A stretch of 10,575 nucleotides of DNA from NCBI GenBank assembly GCA_002291855.1, contig DBAW01000246.1:1-10575 (forward strand), given 5' to 3'. Shown in pieces: positions 1 through 7,033 of this stretch. The DNA comes from Sphingomonas sp. UBA1000 (lineage in GTDB: Bacteria; Pseudomonadota; Alphaproteobacteria; Sphingomonadales; Sphingomonadaceae). The position numbers and the translations under genes were made by a program. The notes beneath the pieces are model-generated. The model saw nothing but the letters and a program-made list of their open reading frames with translations. It was not told the origin of the DNA and ran no database searches. Each line of letters starts with the position of its first letter. The stretch's first letter is position 1.

Positions 1-1
1 G

Positions 2-208
2 GCGCGCGGCGCGGGGCTGGGCCGGCGGCTGATCGCGGCGACGCTTGCAGACGCCGACCGGGCAGGGCTGCCGGCCTGGCTTGAAAACAGCAATCCGCGC
101 AATGAGAGCCTGTATCGCGGCCTTGGCTTCGTGCCCGTTGAAACCTTTGCGCCTGCGCCCGGCGCGCCGCCGCTGACGACAATGCAGCGGCCTGCCCCCC
201 GCCGGTGA
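2..208 (+). CDS. GNAT-family N-acetyltransferase, C-terminal fragment (left edge)
   Basis: The reading frame is open from the window edge to a TGA at 206-208, giving 68 visible residues. The fragment begins in the acetyl-CoA pyrophosphate loop (GAGLGRRLI resembles the R/Q-x-x-G-x-G/A motif A). It continues into the motif B region with LENSNPRNESLYRGLGFV, the usual L-E-x-S-N-x-x-N-x-x-L-Y-x-x-L-G-F signature of GNAT enzymes. GNAT proteins move an acetyl group from acetyl-CoA to an amine. The acceptor cannot be read from this end of the protein. The tail after the core (an Ala/Pro-rich stretch ending in PAPRR) is low in complexity and is unlikely to be catalytic. The start lies outside the window. 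A 98-nt gap separates it from the next gene, which has its own ribosome binding site, so I see no clear operon link. Confidence 0.8.
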   Translation, partial: ARGAGLGRRLIAATLADADRAGLPAWLENSNPRNESLYRGLGFVPVETFAPAPGAPPLTTMQRPAPRR

Positions 209-292
209 TTGCACGCCCGGCCCGTGCCGGTTAGGCGATCCGGGCATGTGTCCGGCCGCGCGCCGGCACCAAAGCCAGATTGAAGCACCGCA

Positions 293-300
293 AAGGGGAG
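293..300 (+). promoter_or_regulatory. Ribosome binding site of the S46 peptidase
   Basis: AAGGGGAG lies 6 nt before the ATG at 307. It fixes the start there and argues against the in-frame TTG at 280, which would add nine charged residues in front of the signal peptide and place the Shine-Dalgarno sequence inside the gene. Confidence 0.8.
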
Positions 301-306
301 ATAGAG

Positions 307-2430
307 ATGCGCCGACTGATCCTTGCCGCCCTGCTCGGCACCGCCGCGAGCGCGGCCATGGCCGAGGAAGGCATGTGGCTGCCCGGCCAGACGCCGGCGA
401 TTGCCGACAAGCTGAAACAGGCCGGCCTTGCGCTCGATGCGCGGACGCTTGGCGATCTCAACCGCCCGCCGCTCACCGCCATCGCCTCGCTCGGCGGCTG
501 TTCGGCGGCGTTCCTGTCGCCGCAGGGGCTGGTCGCGACCAACCATCACTGCGTCTATGGCTCGATCCAGTATAACTCCAAGCCCGGTCAGGATTATCTG
601 ACCGACGGGTTTCTGGCCAAGACGCTGGGCGACGAGCTGCCGGCGGCGCCGGGCAGCCGCATCTATGTGATCGAGGATCTGCGCGACGTCACCGCCGCGA
701 TGGTCAAGGGCGCGGACAAGCTCACCGGCCGCGCGCGCTATGACCGGCTGGAGGCCAATCGCAAGGCGCTGATCGCGGCGTGCGAGCAGCAGCCGTCGCG
801 CCGCTGCGATGTGCGCCCCTATTTCGGCGGCCAGACCTATTTCCTCCAGCAGCAGCTGGAGATTCAGGATGTCCGCCTTGTCTATGCCCCGGCGGGCGGG
901 GTCGGCAATTTCGGGGGCGAGACCGATAACTGGATGTGGCCGCGCCACACCGGCGATTTCGGCTTTTACCGCGCCTATGTCGCGCCGAACGGCGCGTCCG
1001 CGCCCTATGCCAAGGAAAATGTCCCCTTCCGTCCCAAGGCGTTTCTGAAGATCGCCGACAAGGGCGTCGAGGAAGGCGATTTCGTGATGGTCGCGGGCTT
1101 TCCGGGCGTCACCTTCCGCCACCGCACGGCGGCCGAGGCGCGGTTCGCGTTCGAAACGCTGACCCCGCTGCAGCAGCGGCTGCTCAACGATTATTCCGAC
1201 CGTATCCAGAGCGCGGTTGCCGGCAACGCGGCGGCGACGATCAAATATGCGTCGATCCTCAAAGGGGCCGACAACTATAAGAAGAAGTATATCGGCGAAC
1301 TGGCCGGGGCCGACGCCATGGGGCTGGTCGCCAAGAAAGAGGCCGATGAGGCGGCGTTCCGCGCCTGGGTGAAGGCCGATCCGAAGCGCGAGGCGATGTT
1401 CGGCGCGGCGATTGCCGAGCTTGACCGGCTGGTCGACGAACAGAATGCCGCCGAACTCGCCGATGCGCGGCGCGGCCTGCTCAACCGCGCGCAGCTGTTT
1501 GCCGCCGCGCGGCTCGCTTATCGCTGGGCCAAGGAGCGCGAAAAGCCCGATGCCGCGCGCGAGCCGGGCTTTCAGGACCGCGACCGTGCCTTCACCGTCC
1601 AGCGGCTGACCGCGATCGAGCGCCGTTATGACGCCGGGGTCGACCGCGCGATCCTCGATCATGCGCTGGCCGAATATCGCAAGCTGCCCGCCGAAGAGCG
1701 TCACAAGAGCTTCGATGCCGCCTATCCGGCGGTGGCCGACACGCTCTATGCGCAGACCGGCCTTGCCGACACCAAGACCCGGCTTGGCTGGCTCGACCAG
1801 CCGGCATCGGCGTTCGAGGCGTCCAATGATCCGTTCATCCGCCTCGCGGTTGCGACCTATGCCGAAGACCGGGCGGGCGAGGACAAGGCCAAGGCGCGGG
1901 CCGGCGACATGCAGAAGGCGCGTGCGACCTATATGGCCGGGCGGCTTGCCTATGCGGCCAGCCAGGGGCGGACGCTCTATCCCGATGCCAATGGCTCGCT
2001 GCGCTTCACCTATGGCAAGGTGACCGGCAAGGCGCGCGACGGGCTTGCCTGGACGGCGTTCACCACCGCCGAGGGGCTGGCCGCCAAGCACACCGGCAAG
2101 GGCGAGTTCGACGCCCCCGACCGGATGCTCGAGCTGATCCGCGCCAAGGATTATGGCCGCTATGCCGCCCCGTCGCTCGGCACGCTGCCGGTCGATTATC
2201 TGTCGACCGTCGACATCACCAACGGCAATTCGGGCTCGTCCACGCTCAATGCGCGCGGCGAGTTTGTCGGCCTTGCGTTTGACGGCACGCTCGACGGGGT
2301 GGTGTCGGACTGGATGTTCAACCCGGCGGTCAACCGCACCATCCATGTCGACAGCCGCTTCATGCTGTGGACGATGGACAAGGTCGATGGCGCGACCCGG
2401 CTGCTCGACGAAATGGGCGTCGCGCGCTGA
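307..2430 (+). CDS. S46 family dipeptidyl peptidase (DPP7-like), exported
   Basis: This is a 707-residue serine exopeptidase of family S46, the DPP7/DPP11 group, which removes dipeptides from the N-termini of oligopeptides. Residues 1-19 form a Sec signal peptide (RR, hydrophobic core, cleavage after AMA), so the enzyme acts in the periplasm or at the cell surface. The triad is visible: His81 in TNHHC, Asp217 in NWMWPRHTGD and Ser642 in TNGNSGS. Asn208 and Trp209 correspond to the pair that holds the substrate's free N-terminus in known S46 structures. Cys65/Cys82 and Cys159/Cys167 could form disulfides. The S1 position 18 residues after the serine is Gly660, following Phe-Asp. DPP11 has Arg here and prefers Asp/Glu, whereas DPP7 has Gly and prefers hydrophobic residues. 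I therefore infer DPP7-like specificity. Length and domain order fit the family. The gene stands alone and ends at its own terminator. Confidence 0.95.
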   Translation: MRRLILAALLGTAASAAMAEEGMWLPGQTPAIADKLKQAGLALDARTLGDLNRPPLTAIASLGGCSAAFLSPQGLVATNHHCVYGSIQYNSKPGQDYLTDGFLAKTLGDELPAAPGSRIYVIEDLRDVTAAMVKGADKLTGRARYDRLEANRKALIAACEQQPSRRCDVRPYFGGQTYFLQQQLEIQDVRLVYAPAGGVGNFGGETDNWMWPRHTGDFGFYRAYVAPNGASAPYAKENVPFRPKAFLKIADKGVEEGDFVMVAGFPGVTFRHRTAAEARFAFETLTPLQQRLLNDYSDRIQSAVAGNAAATIKYASILKGADNYKKKYIGELAGADAMGLVAKKEADEAAFRAWVKADPKREAMFGAAIAELDRLVDEQNAAELADARRGLLNRAQLFAAARLAYRWAKEREKPDAAREPGFQDRDRAFTVQRLTAIERRYDAGVDRAILDHALAEYRKLPAEERHKSFDAAYPAVADTLYAQTGLADTKTRLGWLDQPASAFEASNDPFIRLAVATYAEDRAGEDKAKARAGDMQKARATYMAGRLAYAASQGRTLYPDANGSLRFTYGKVTGKARDGLAWTAFTTAEGLAAKHTGKGEFDAPDRMLELIRAKDYGRYAAPSLGTLPVDYLSTVDITNGNSGSSTLNARGEFVGLAFDGTLDGVVSDWMFNPAVNRTIHVDSRFMLWTMDKVDGATRLLDEMGVAR

Positions 2431-2459
2431 TCCGGTCGGGAGCGGGCTGAGCGAAACAG

Positions 2460-2488
2460 GGGGGCATCCGCCGGGTGCCCCCTTTTTT
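2460..2488 (+). terminator. Intrinsic terminator of the S46 peptidase gene
   Basis: A ten-pair stem (2460-2469 with 2473-2482, one G-T pair) closes a 3-nt loop and is followed at once by six T. It lies 30 nt after the peptidase stop. Read from the other strand, the stem has no T run after it, so it should mainly stop rightward transcription. Confidence 0.92.
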
Positions 2489-2503
2489 CATGCGGCCGCG
2501 CGG

Positions 2504-2656
2504 TCAGGCCCGCCGCCGGCCCTTCCACCAGGCATAGCCGGCCCCGGCCGCCGCGCCGAACAGCGGGCCGACAAAGGGCACCGGGATCGCGATCACCGCG
2601 CCGATGGCGGCGGCGACCGCCATCTTGCGGCCGAGCGTCTTGTCGTCATAGGTCAT
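2504..2656 (-). CDS. Small glycine/alanine-rich membrane peptide, 50 residues
   Basis: The ATG at 2656 is preceded by a good Shine-Dalgarno (AGGAG) that overlaps the TGA of the upstream DCC gene. Only 11 nt separate the two genes. The product starts MTYDDKTLGRK, then runs as a single hydrophobic stretch from about residue 12 to 44 with Gly and Pro turns (IPVPFVGPLFG), and ends in a basic tail KGRRRA. This could be one long membrane helix or a short hairpin with both ends cytoplasmic. I do not recognise a named family. Position and ribosome binding site suggest it is the last gene of the ATPase-permease-DCC run, and the rightward terminator lies just beyond it. A role as an accessory membrane protein is only a guess. 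Confidence 0.72.
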   Translation of the reverse strand: MTYDDKTLGRKMAVAAAIGAVIAIPVPFVGPLFGAAAGAGYAWWKGRRRA

Positions 2657-2667
2657 CGTCGCTCTCC

Positions 2668-3054
2668 TCATCTTTTGCCCGCCAGCCTTTGCAGCCGGGG
2701 GCGGATGCGCAGAAATGCGCGGTAGCTGGCCTCAAGCAGCGCCAGCACCAGCCGGTTGCGCGCGGCAAGGCCCAGCGGCCGCAGCAGCGGGATCGCCCGC
2801 CACATCGCGGCGAACGCCGCCGCGCCCGACAGGACCCGGCCATTTTCGGCGGCGTGGAAGCGGGCGAGCAGCTCCCCCCGGTCGATCGGGCAGCCGGGAT
2901 CGGCATCCGCCGCGACATCGATGAAGCTGATCGCCCCGCGCCGGTCGAGCCGCCGCATCGCCGCGATCTCGCGCTGGCACAGCGGACAGGCGCCATCATA
3001 CCAGACGGTGACGCCGGGCGCGGATGCCGGGCCGGGGGGCAGGGTGGCGGTCAT
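2668..3054 (-). CDS. DCC family (DUF393) thiol-disulfide oxidoreductase-like protein
   Basis: This 128-residue protein carries the hallmark of the DCC/DUF393 family near its N-terminus: a beta strand VTVWYDGACPLC, with Cys23 and Cys26 as a CxxC pair at the start of a helix, as in thioredoxin-like folds. Further family features are the FIDVAAD strand, the GRVLSGAAAF segment around residues 72-81, and a C-terminal amphipathic region from about 88 to 120. No signal peptide is seen, so it should be cytoplasmic or on the inner face of the membrane. Family members are presumed redox-active, but substrates are largely unknown. Its ATG lies only 3 nt after the permease stop codon, which implies translational coupling. 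A redox role connected to the permease is inferred from position alone. Confidence 0.9.
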   Translation of the reverse strand: MTATLPPGPASAPGVTVWYDGACPLCQREIAAMRRLDRRGAISFIDVAADADPGCPIDRGELLARFHAAENGRVLSGAAAFAAMWRAIPLLRPLGLAARNRLVLALLEASYRAFLRIRPRLQRLAGKR

Positions 3055-3057
3055 GAC

Positions 3058-5580
3058 CTAGAGACTCCGGAGCGCGCGCGCCGGGCGCACCGACATCAGC
3101 GGCAGCGACCCGGCAAGGCCGATGCCCAGCGTGACGACCGCCCCGGTGACAAGGGTGCCGATGACCACCGTCCAGTCGGGCGCAAAGCCGAAATCGAACA
3201 CCTGGCGCATCACATACCAGCCCGCGCCCAGCCCGAGCGCGAGCGCCAGCGCCGCCAGCAGCAGCGCCAGCAGGCCATATTCGGCCGCCTGCGCCGCCAG
3301 GATCTGGCCGCGCGTGCCGCCCAGCGTCTTCAGGATCACGGCGTCATAGCTGCGCGCCTGCCGGGCGGCGGCGATCGCGCCGACCAGCACGGCGATGCCG
3401 GCCATGATCGTGACGCTGGCGGCGATCAGGATCGCGGTCGCCATCTGATCGAGCAGCGTGCGGACCTGGCCGATCACCTCGCCGGTTTCGATGACCGAGG
3501 CGGACGGGAAGGCATCGAGCACCGCGCGCGTCACCCGCGCCGCCGCATCCGGCGCGGCGCGGGCGCGGTCGATCTCGACGGTCGCGGTCAGGCTGTGCGG
3601 TGCGGCGGCGAGGGTGTTGGGTGAAAACACCATGATATAGTTGAAGCCGAGCGTGTCCCAGTTGACCTTGCGCAGCGAGGCGATGCGCGCCGGAATCTCG
3701 CGGCCGAGCACGCTGACGGTCAGCGTGTCGCCGACCTTGAGGTCGAGGATGCGCGCCGCCTCGGCATCGAGCGAGACGAGCGGCGGCCCGGCATAGCCGC
3801 GGGGCCACCAGCGCCCGGCGACCAGTTCGGACCCTTCGGGCACGCCCTCGCTATAGGTGACGCCGCGTTCGCCGCGCAGGAACCATGCCCCGTCGGGCAG
3901 CGATTTGAGGTCCGCGACCCGGATGCTGCCATAGCCGGTGATCGTGCCGCGCAGCGCGGGGACGATGTTCAGCTCTGCGCCCGGCGCGGCGGCGGTTGCC
4001 GCAGCGCTGAAGCGCGCGGCCTCGCCCGAGGGGATGTCGAGCACGAACAGCGCCGGCGCGCGCGCCGGGACGGTGCGGCGGATTTCGGCATCAAGGCTGG
4101 TCTGGATCGCCGCCAAAGTGACGAACAGGGTGAGCGCGAGGCCGAGCGCCACGACCAGAGCCGCGGTCTGCGCGCCGGGGCGGTGGAGATTGGCGATCGC
4201 CAGCCGCCACAAGGGCCGGCGCGGCCGGGGCAGGGCGCGGGCGGTGCGCCTGATCGCCACCCCCAGCCCGGCGAGCAGCAGCAGCACGGCCGCGACCGCG
4301 CCGAGCACGATCCCGGCGAACAGCGGGTCGCGCGCCTGCACCAGCGCGATCAGCAGCACCAGCAGCGCCGCCCCCGCGACCAGCAGCAGCGTGCGCCGGT
4401 CGATCCGGCCCGGCGCGCCGACCAGCGCGCGGAACAGGGCCGCGGCGGGCAGGCTGCGCGCACGCGCGAGCGGCGGCAGCGCAAAGGCAAATGCGATCAG
4501 CAGGCCATAAGCCGCCGCCGTGGCGAGCGGCACGGGATAGAGGCGAAAGCCCGGCGCGACCGGCAGCACATCGCCCGCCAGCCGCACGATCAGCGGCGGC
4601 AGCAGCGCGCCCAGCACCAGCCCGGCGGCAATCGCGCCGATAGCGACCATGCCGATCTGCATCAGATAGATGCGGGCGATATCGGCCGATGTCGCGCCCA
4701 GCACCTTCAAGGTCGCGATCCCGGCGCGCTTGGACGCCAGATAGGAACCAACGCCGTTGCTGACGCCGATGCCGGCGATCACCAGCGCCGCCAGCCCGAT
4801 CAGCGACAGGAACTGGCCCATGCGGGCGATGAAGCGGTTGGCCCCCGGCGCGGCATTGTCGCGGTCTTTAAGCGTCCAGCTGGCGGCGGGGAATCGTGCC
4901 TGTAGCTTCTTGACGGCCTCGGCCGGTTCGCCGTCGGCCATGCGCACCCGGTATTTGGTCGTGTAGAGCGCGCCCGGCTGCAACAGGCCGGTGCGGTCGA
5001 TCCCGGCGAGCGAGGCGAGTGCGACCGGGCCGAGGGTGAAGCCCTCGCCAACCCGGTCGGGTTCGTCCGCCATCACAGCGCGGATGCGGAAATCGGCGGT
5101 GCCGTAGCGCACCCGGTCCCCCGGCCGCACGCCCAGCCGCGCGGCAAAGGCGCGGTCGACCACCAGCTCGTCCGCCGCCAGCCCCGCCAGCGATGCGCCC
5201 GCCACCGCCCCGTAAAGCGGATAGGCGCCGTCCACGCCCTTGAGTTCGGTCAGCACCGCCCGGTCGCCGCGCCGCGCCATGGCGCGGGTGCGCACCGTCT
5301 CGCTGATCCGGCCGGTCGCGGCGATGGCCGCGCGTTCGGCCGGGGTGGCGCGCCGCTGGCTGATCGCGACTTCATAATCGCCGCCCAGGATCGTCTGGCC
5401 GCGCGCCGCCAGTTCGCCGCTGATCGCGGCGGTCAGGCTGCCGATCGCCGCCAGTGTCGTCACGCCGAGCAGCAGGCAGATGGCCAGCAGCCTCAGGCCG
5501 CGCAGCCGCCCGACCAGATCGCGCCGCGCGACCGCCAGCAATGCGCCCCAGCCGGCCCCGCCGGTTGCGGCCCCGGTCAT
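3058..5580 (-). CDS. ybbP: FtsX/MacB-type ABC transporter permease (YbbP-like)
   Basis: This is an 840-residue inner-membrane permease of the YbbP type. A first helix at about 29-52 is followed by a large periplasmic domain (about 55-250). Then come three FtsX helices (about 256-278, 305-332, 350-371), two middle helices (about 397-442), a helix at about 472-495, a second periplasmic domain (about 500-705) and a second FtsX trio (about 712-737, 766-790, 804-828). This makes ten helices in all. The cytoplasmic coupling motifs LKVLGAT (about 292) and LKTLGGT (about 751) occur once in each half, as expected for a duplicated FtsX core. WDTLGFNYIMVFSPNTL at about 641-657 is typical of this subfamily. 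Such permeases use ATP to drive periplasmic movement and do not form a classical channel. The start overlaps the ATPase stop by 4 nt. With tesA divergent next door, the arrangement matches E. coli tesA/ybbA/ybbP. Confidence 0.92.
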   Translation of the reverse strand: MTGAATGGAGWGALLAVARRDLVGRLRGLRLLAICLLLGVTTLAAIGSLTAAISGELAARGQTILGGDYEVAISQRRATPAERAAIAATGRISETVRTRAMARRGDRAVLTELKGVDGAYPLYGAVAGASLAGLAADELVVDRAFAARLGVRPGDRVRYGTADFRIRAVMADEPDRVGEGFTLGPVALASLAGIDRTGLLQPGALYTTKYRVRMADGEPAEAVKKLQARFPAASWTLKDRDNAAPGANRFIARMGQFLSLIGLAALVIAGIGVSNGVGSYLASKRAGIATLKVLGATSADIARIYLMQIGMVAIGAIAAGLVLGALLPPLIVRLAGDVLPVAPGFRLYPVPLATAAAYGLLIAFAFALPPLARARSLPAAALFRALVGAPGRIDRRTLLLVAGAALLVLLIALVQARDPLFAGIVLGAVAAVLLLLAGLGVAIRRTARALPRPRRPLWRLAIANLHRPGAQTAALVVALGLALTLFVTLAAIQTSLDAEIRRTVPARAPALFVLDIPSGEAARFSAAATAAAPGAELNIVPALRGTITGYGSIRVADLKSLPDGAWFLRGERGVTYSEGVPEGSELVAGRWWPRGYAGPPLVSLDAEAARILDLKVGDTLTVSVLGREIPARIASLRKVNWDTLGFNYIMVFSPNTLAAAPHSLTATVEIDRARAAPDAAARVTRAVLDAFPSASVIETGEVIGQVRTLLDQMATAILIAASVTIMAGIAVLVGAIAAARQARSYDAVILKTLGGTRGQILAAQAAEYGLLALLLAALALALGLGAGWYVMRQVFDFGFAPDWTVVIGTLVTGAVVTLGIGLAGSLPLMSVRPARALRSL

Positions 5581-6269
5581 GCCGCCGGCCGCCGTTCGGC
5601 CGGCCGATCGCTGGCGATCAGCCCGTCGCGCATCTCGACCACGCGGTCGCAGCGTTCGGCCAGCGCCCGGTCATGGGTGATCATCACCAGGGTCGCCCCG
5701 GCGGCGCGGCGGCGGGTGAACAGCAGATCGACGATCGCATCGCTGGTGCGGCCATCGAGATTGCCGGTCGGTTCGTCGGCAAACAGGATGCGTGGCCCCG
5801 GTGCCACGGCGCGCGCAATCGCAACGCGCTGCTGCTCGCCGCCCGACAGCTGGGCCGGATAATGATCGAGCCGGTGCCCCAGCCCGACCGCCGTCAGTTC
5901 GTCGGCCGCGCGCGCAAAGGCATCGGCGCGCCCGGCGAGTTCGAGCGGGGTGGCGACATTTTCCAGCGCGGTCATCGTCGGCAGCAGATGGAAGCTTTGC
6001 AGCACGATGCCGATCCGCCCGCGCCGCGCCCGCGCCAGCCCGTCCTCATCAAGGGCGGAGAAATCGACGCCGGCCACGCGCACTTCGCCGCTGCTCGCGC
6101 GTTCCAGCCCGGACAGGATCGCCATCAACGAGGATTTGCCCGATCCGGACGGGCCGAGAATGGCAAGGCTCTGGCCGTCGGCCACCTCAAGGTTCACGCC
6201 GCGCAGGATCTCGGTCCGGCCAAGGGTGAGGGTGACATTGCGCGCCGTGATTGCGATATGTTCGGTCAT
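5577..6269 (-). CDS. ybbA: ABC transporter ATPase (YbbA/LolD/MacB type)
   Basis: This 230-residue nucleotide-binding subunit has all motifs intact: Walker A GPSGSGKS (39-46), Q-loop Gln91, signature LSGGEQQR (141-148), Walker B ILFADEP (161-167), D-loop NLDG and H-loop His199. The YbbA/LolD/MacB group pairs with FtsX-type permeases, here the gene that overlaps its 3' end. The frame is open for 39 more codons upstream, but those residues are unlike the family and lie inside the esterase gene. ATG 6269 is preceded by GGGAAGG at a fitting distance and gives the usual N-terminus (short lead-in, then the first strand and LRGVNLEV). That start codon overlaps the start codon of the divergent esterase. 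Confidence 0.94.
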   Translation of the reverse strand: MTEHIAITARNVTLTLGRTEILRGVNLEVADGQSLAILGPSGSGKSSLMAILSGLERASSGEVRVAGVDFSALDEDGLARARRGRIGIVLQSFHLLPTMTALENVATPLELAGRADAFARAADELTAVGLGHRLDHYPAQLSGGEQQRVAIARAVAPGPRILFADEPTGNLDGRTSDAIVDLLFTRRRAAGATLVMITHDRALAERCDRVVEMRDGLIASDRPAERRPAA

Positions 6270-6270
6270 G
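6267..6270. other. Overlapping start codons of two divergent genes
   Basis: The palindrome CATG holds the ATG of the esterase on the plus strand (6268-6270) and the ATG of the ABC ATPase on the minus strand (6267-6269). There is no intergenic DNA, so each gene's leader and promoter must lie within the other gene's coding sequence or upstream of it. The esterase start is the weaker of the two: it has no clear Shine-Dalgarno, and an in-frame GTG at 6247 is the only near alternative. Confidence 0.7.
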
Positions 6271-7017
6271 AAGCCTTCCCGTCCCGCGCGCTGCCCGCGC
6301 CTGTTCCTTAATGGGGTCTCGCTCGCCATCCTCCAATGGCTGGCGGCATGTTCGGCCGCGCCCGACAGCGGCGCGCAGCCCGGCAATGCAGCGGTCGCGG
6401 CGCAGCCAGCGATGGCCGAGGCCGGACCCGCGGCCGCGCCGGCGGCGATCCCCGCCGATGCGCGGCTGGTCGTCGCGTTCGGCGACAGCCTTTATGCCGG
6501 CTATGGCGTCGCCCAGACCGAAAGCTTTCCCGCCCGGTTGCAGGCGGCGCTGGCCGGGGCGGGGGTGAAGGCAGTCGTCCACAATGCCGGGGTGTCGGGC
6601 GACACCAGCGCCGCCGGGCGGCAGCGGCTGGCGTTCGTGCTCGACGGGCTGCCGCGCCGGCCCGATCTGGTGATTGTCGGGCTGGGCGGCAACGACATGC
6701 TGCGCGGCCTCAGCCCCGATGACACCCGCATTAATCTGACCGCGATCCTTGACGAGCTGAAGCGCCGCGCGATCCCGGCGATGCTGACCGGCATGGTCGC
6801 CGCGCCCAATATGGGGCCGGACTATGTCGCCGCGTTCAACCCCATCTATCCGCAGCTGGCCAGGGAATATCGGGTGCCGCTCTATCCGTTTTTTCTCGAC
6901 GGCGTCGTGACCGATGAAAAGCTGATGCAGGCTGACCGCATCCACCCGACCGCCGCCGGGATCGAACGGGTGACGACGCGCATCGCCCCGCTGGTCAAAC
7001 AGGCGCTCGGCCGCTGA
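6268..7017 (+). CDS. tesA: GDSL/SGNH arylesterase-lysophospholipase (TesA-like), predicted lipoprotein
   Basis: This 249-residue SGNH hydrolase cleaves acyl esters or thioesters (arylesterase, acyl-CoA thioesterase and lysophospholipase I are the TesA activities). The four conserved blocks are in order: AFGDSL with nucleophile Ser74, NAGVSGDTS with Gly111 of the oxyanion hole, GLGGND with Asn142, and ADRIHPT with Asp223 and His226. The N-terminus has a basic region, a hydrophobic segment and a lipobox LAAC at Cys28, followed by an Ala/Pro-rich linker to about residue 63. It is therefore probably a lipid-anchored periplasmic enzyme, while E. coli TesA is soluble. The residue after Cys28 is Ser, not Asp, which by the E. 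coli sorting rule would favour the outer membrane. It sits head to head with the ybbA-ybbP pair, its usual neighbours, and ends 16 nt from the convergent permease gene. Confidence 0.93.
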   Translation: MKPSRPARCPRLFLNGVSLAILQWLAACSAAPDSGAQPGNAAVAAQPAMAEAGPAAAPAAIPADARLVVAFGDSLYAGYGVAQTESFPARLQAALAGAGVKAVVHNAGVSGDTSAAGRQRLAFVLDGLPRRPDLVIVGLGGNDMLRGLSPDDTRINLTAILDELKRRAIPAMLTGMVAAPNMGPDYVAAFNPIYPQLAREYRVPLYPFFLDGVVTDEKLMQADRIHPTAAGIERVTTRIAPLVKQALGR

Positions 7018-7033
7018 TCGCGGCCGGGCGCGT

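Noticed and set aside
217..230. CCGGC-CCGT-GCCGG stem as terminator for the acetyltransferase
   Set aside because: Only five pairs and no T run. Such stems are common by chance in DNA this rich in GC.
280..306. TTG start at 280 for the S46 peptidase
   Set aside because: It adds nine charged residues before the signal peptide and puts the strong Shine-Dalgarno (293-300) inside the gene. ATG 307 fits both signals.
2689..3624. 311-residue plus-strand ORF
   Set aside because: Shadow of the DCC and permease genes on the opposite strand: Arg/Gln/Gly-rich composition, no domain, spans a real gene boundary.
5950..6267. Upstream extension of the esterase frame
   Set aside because: It runs antisense through the ABC ATPase gene, has no signal peptide at its start and hides the lipoprotein signal that begins at 6268.
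6270..6386. Longer N-terminus for the YbbA-like ATPase
   Set aside because: The additional 39 residues are unlike the family and lie antisense to the esterase signal peptide. ATG 6269 has its own ribosome binding site.
7018..7033. Terminator between the convergent esterase and permease genes
   Set aside because: The 16-nt gap has no stem with a T run on either strand.
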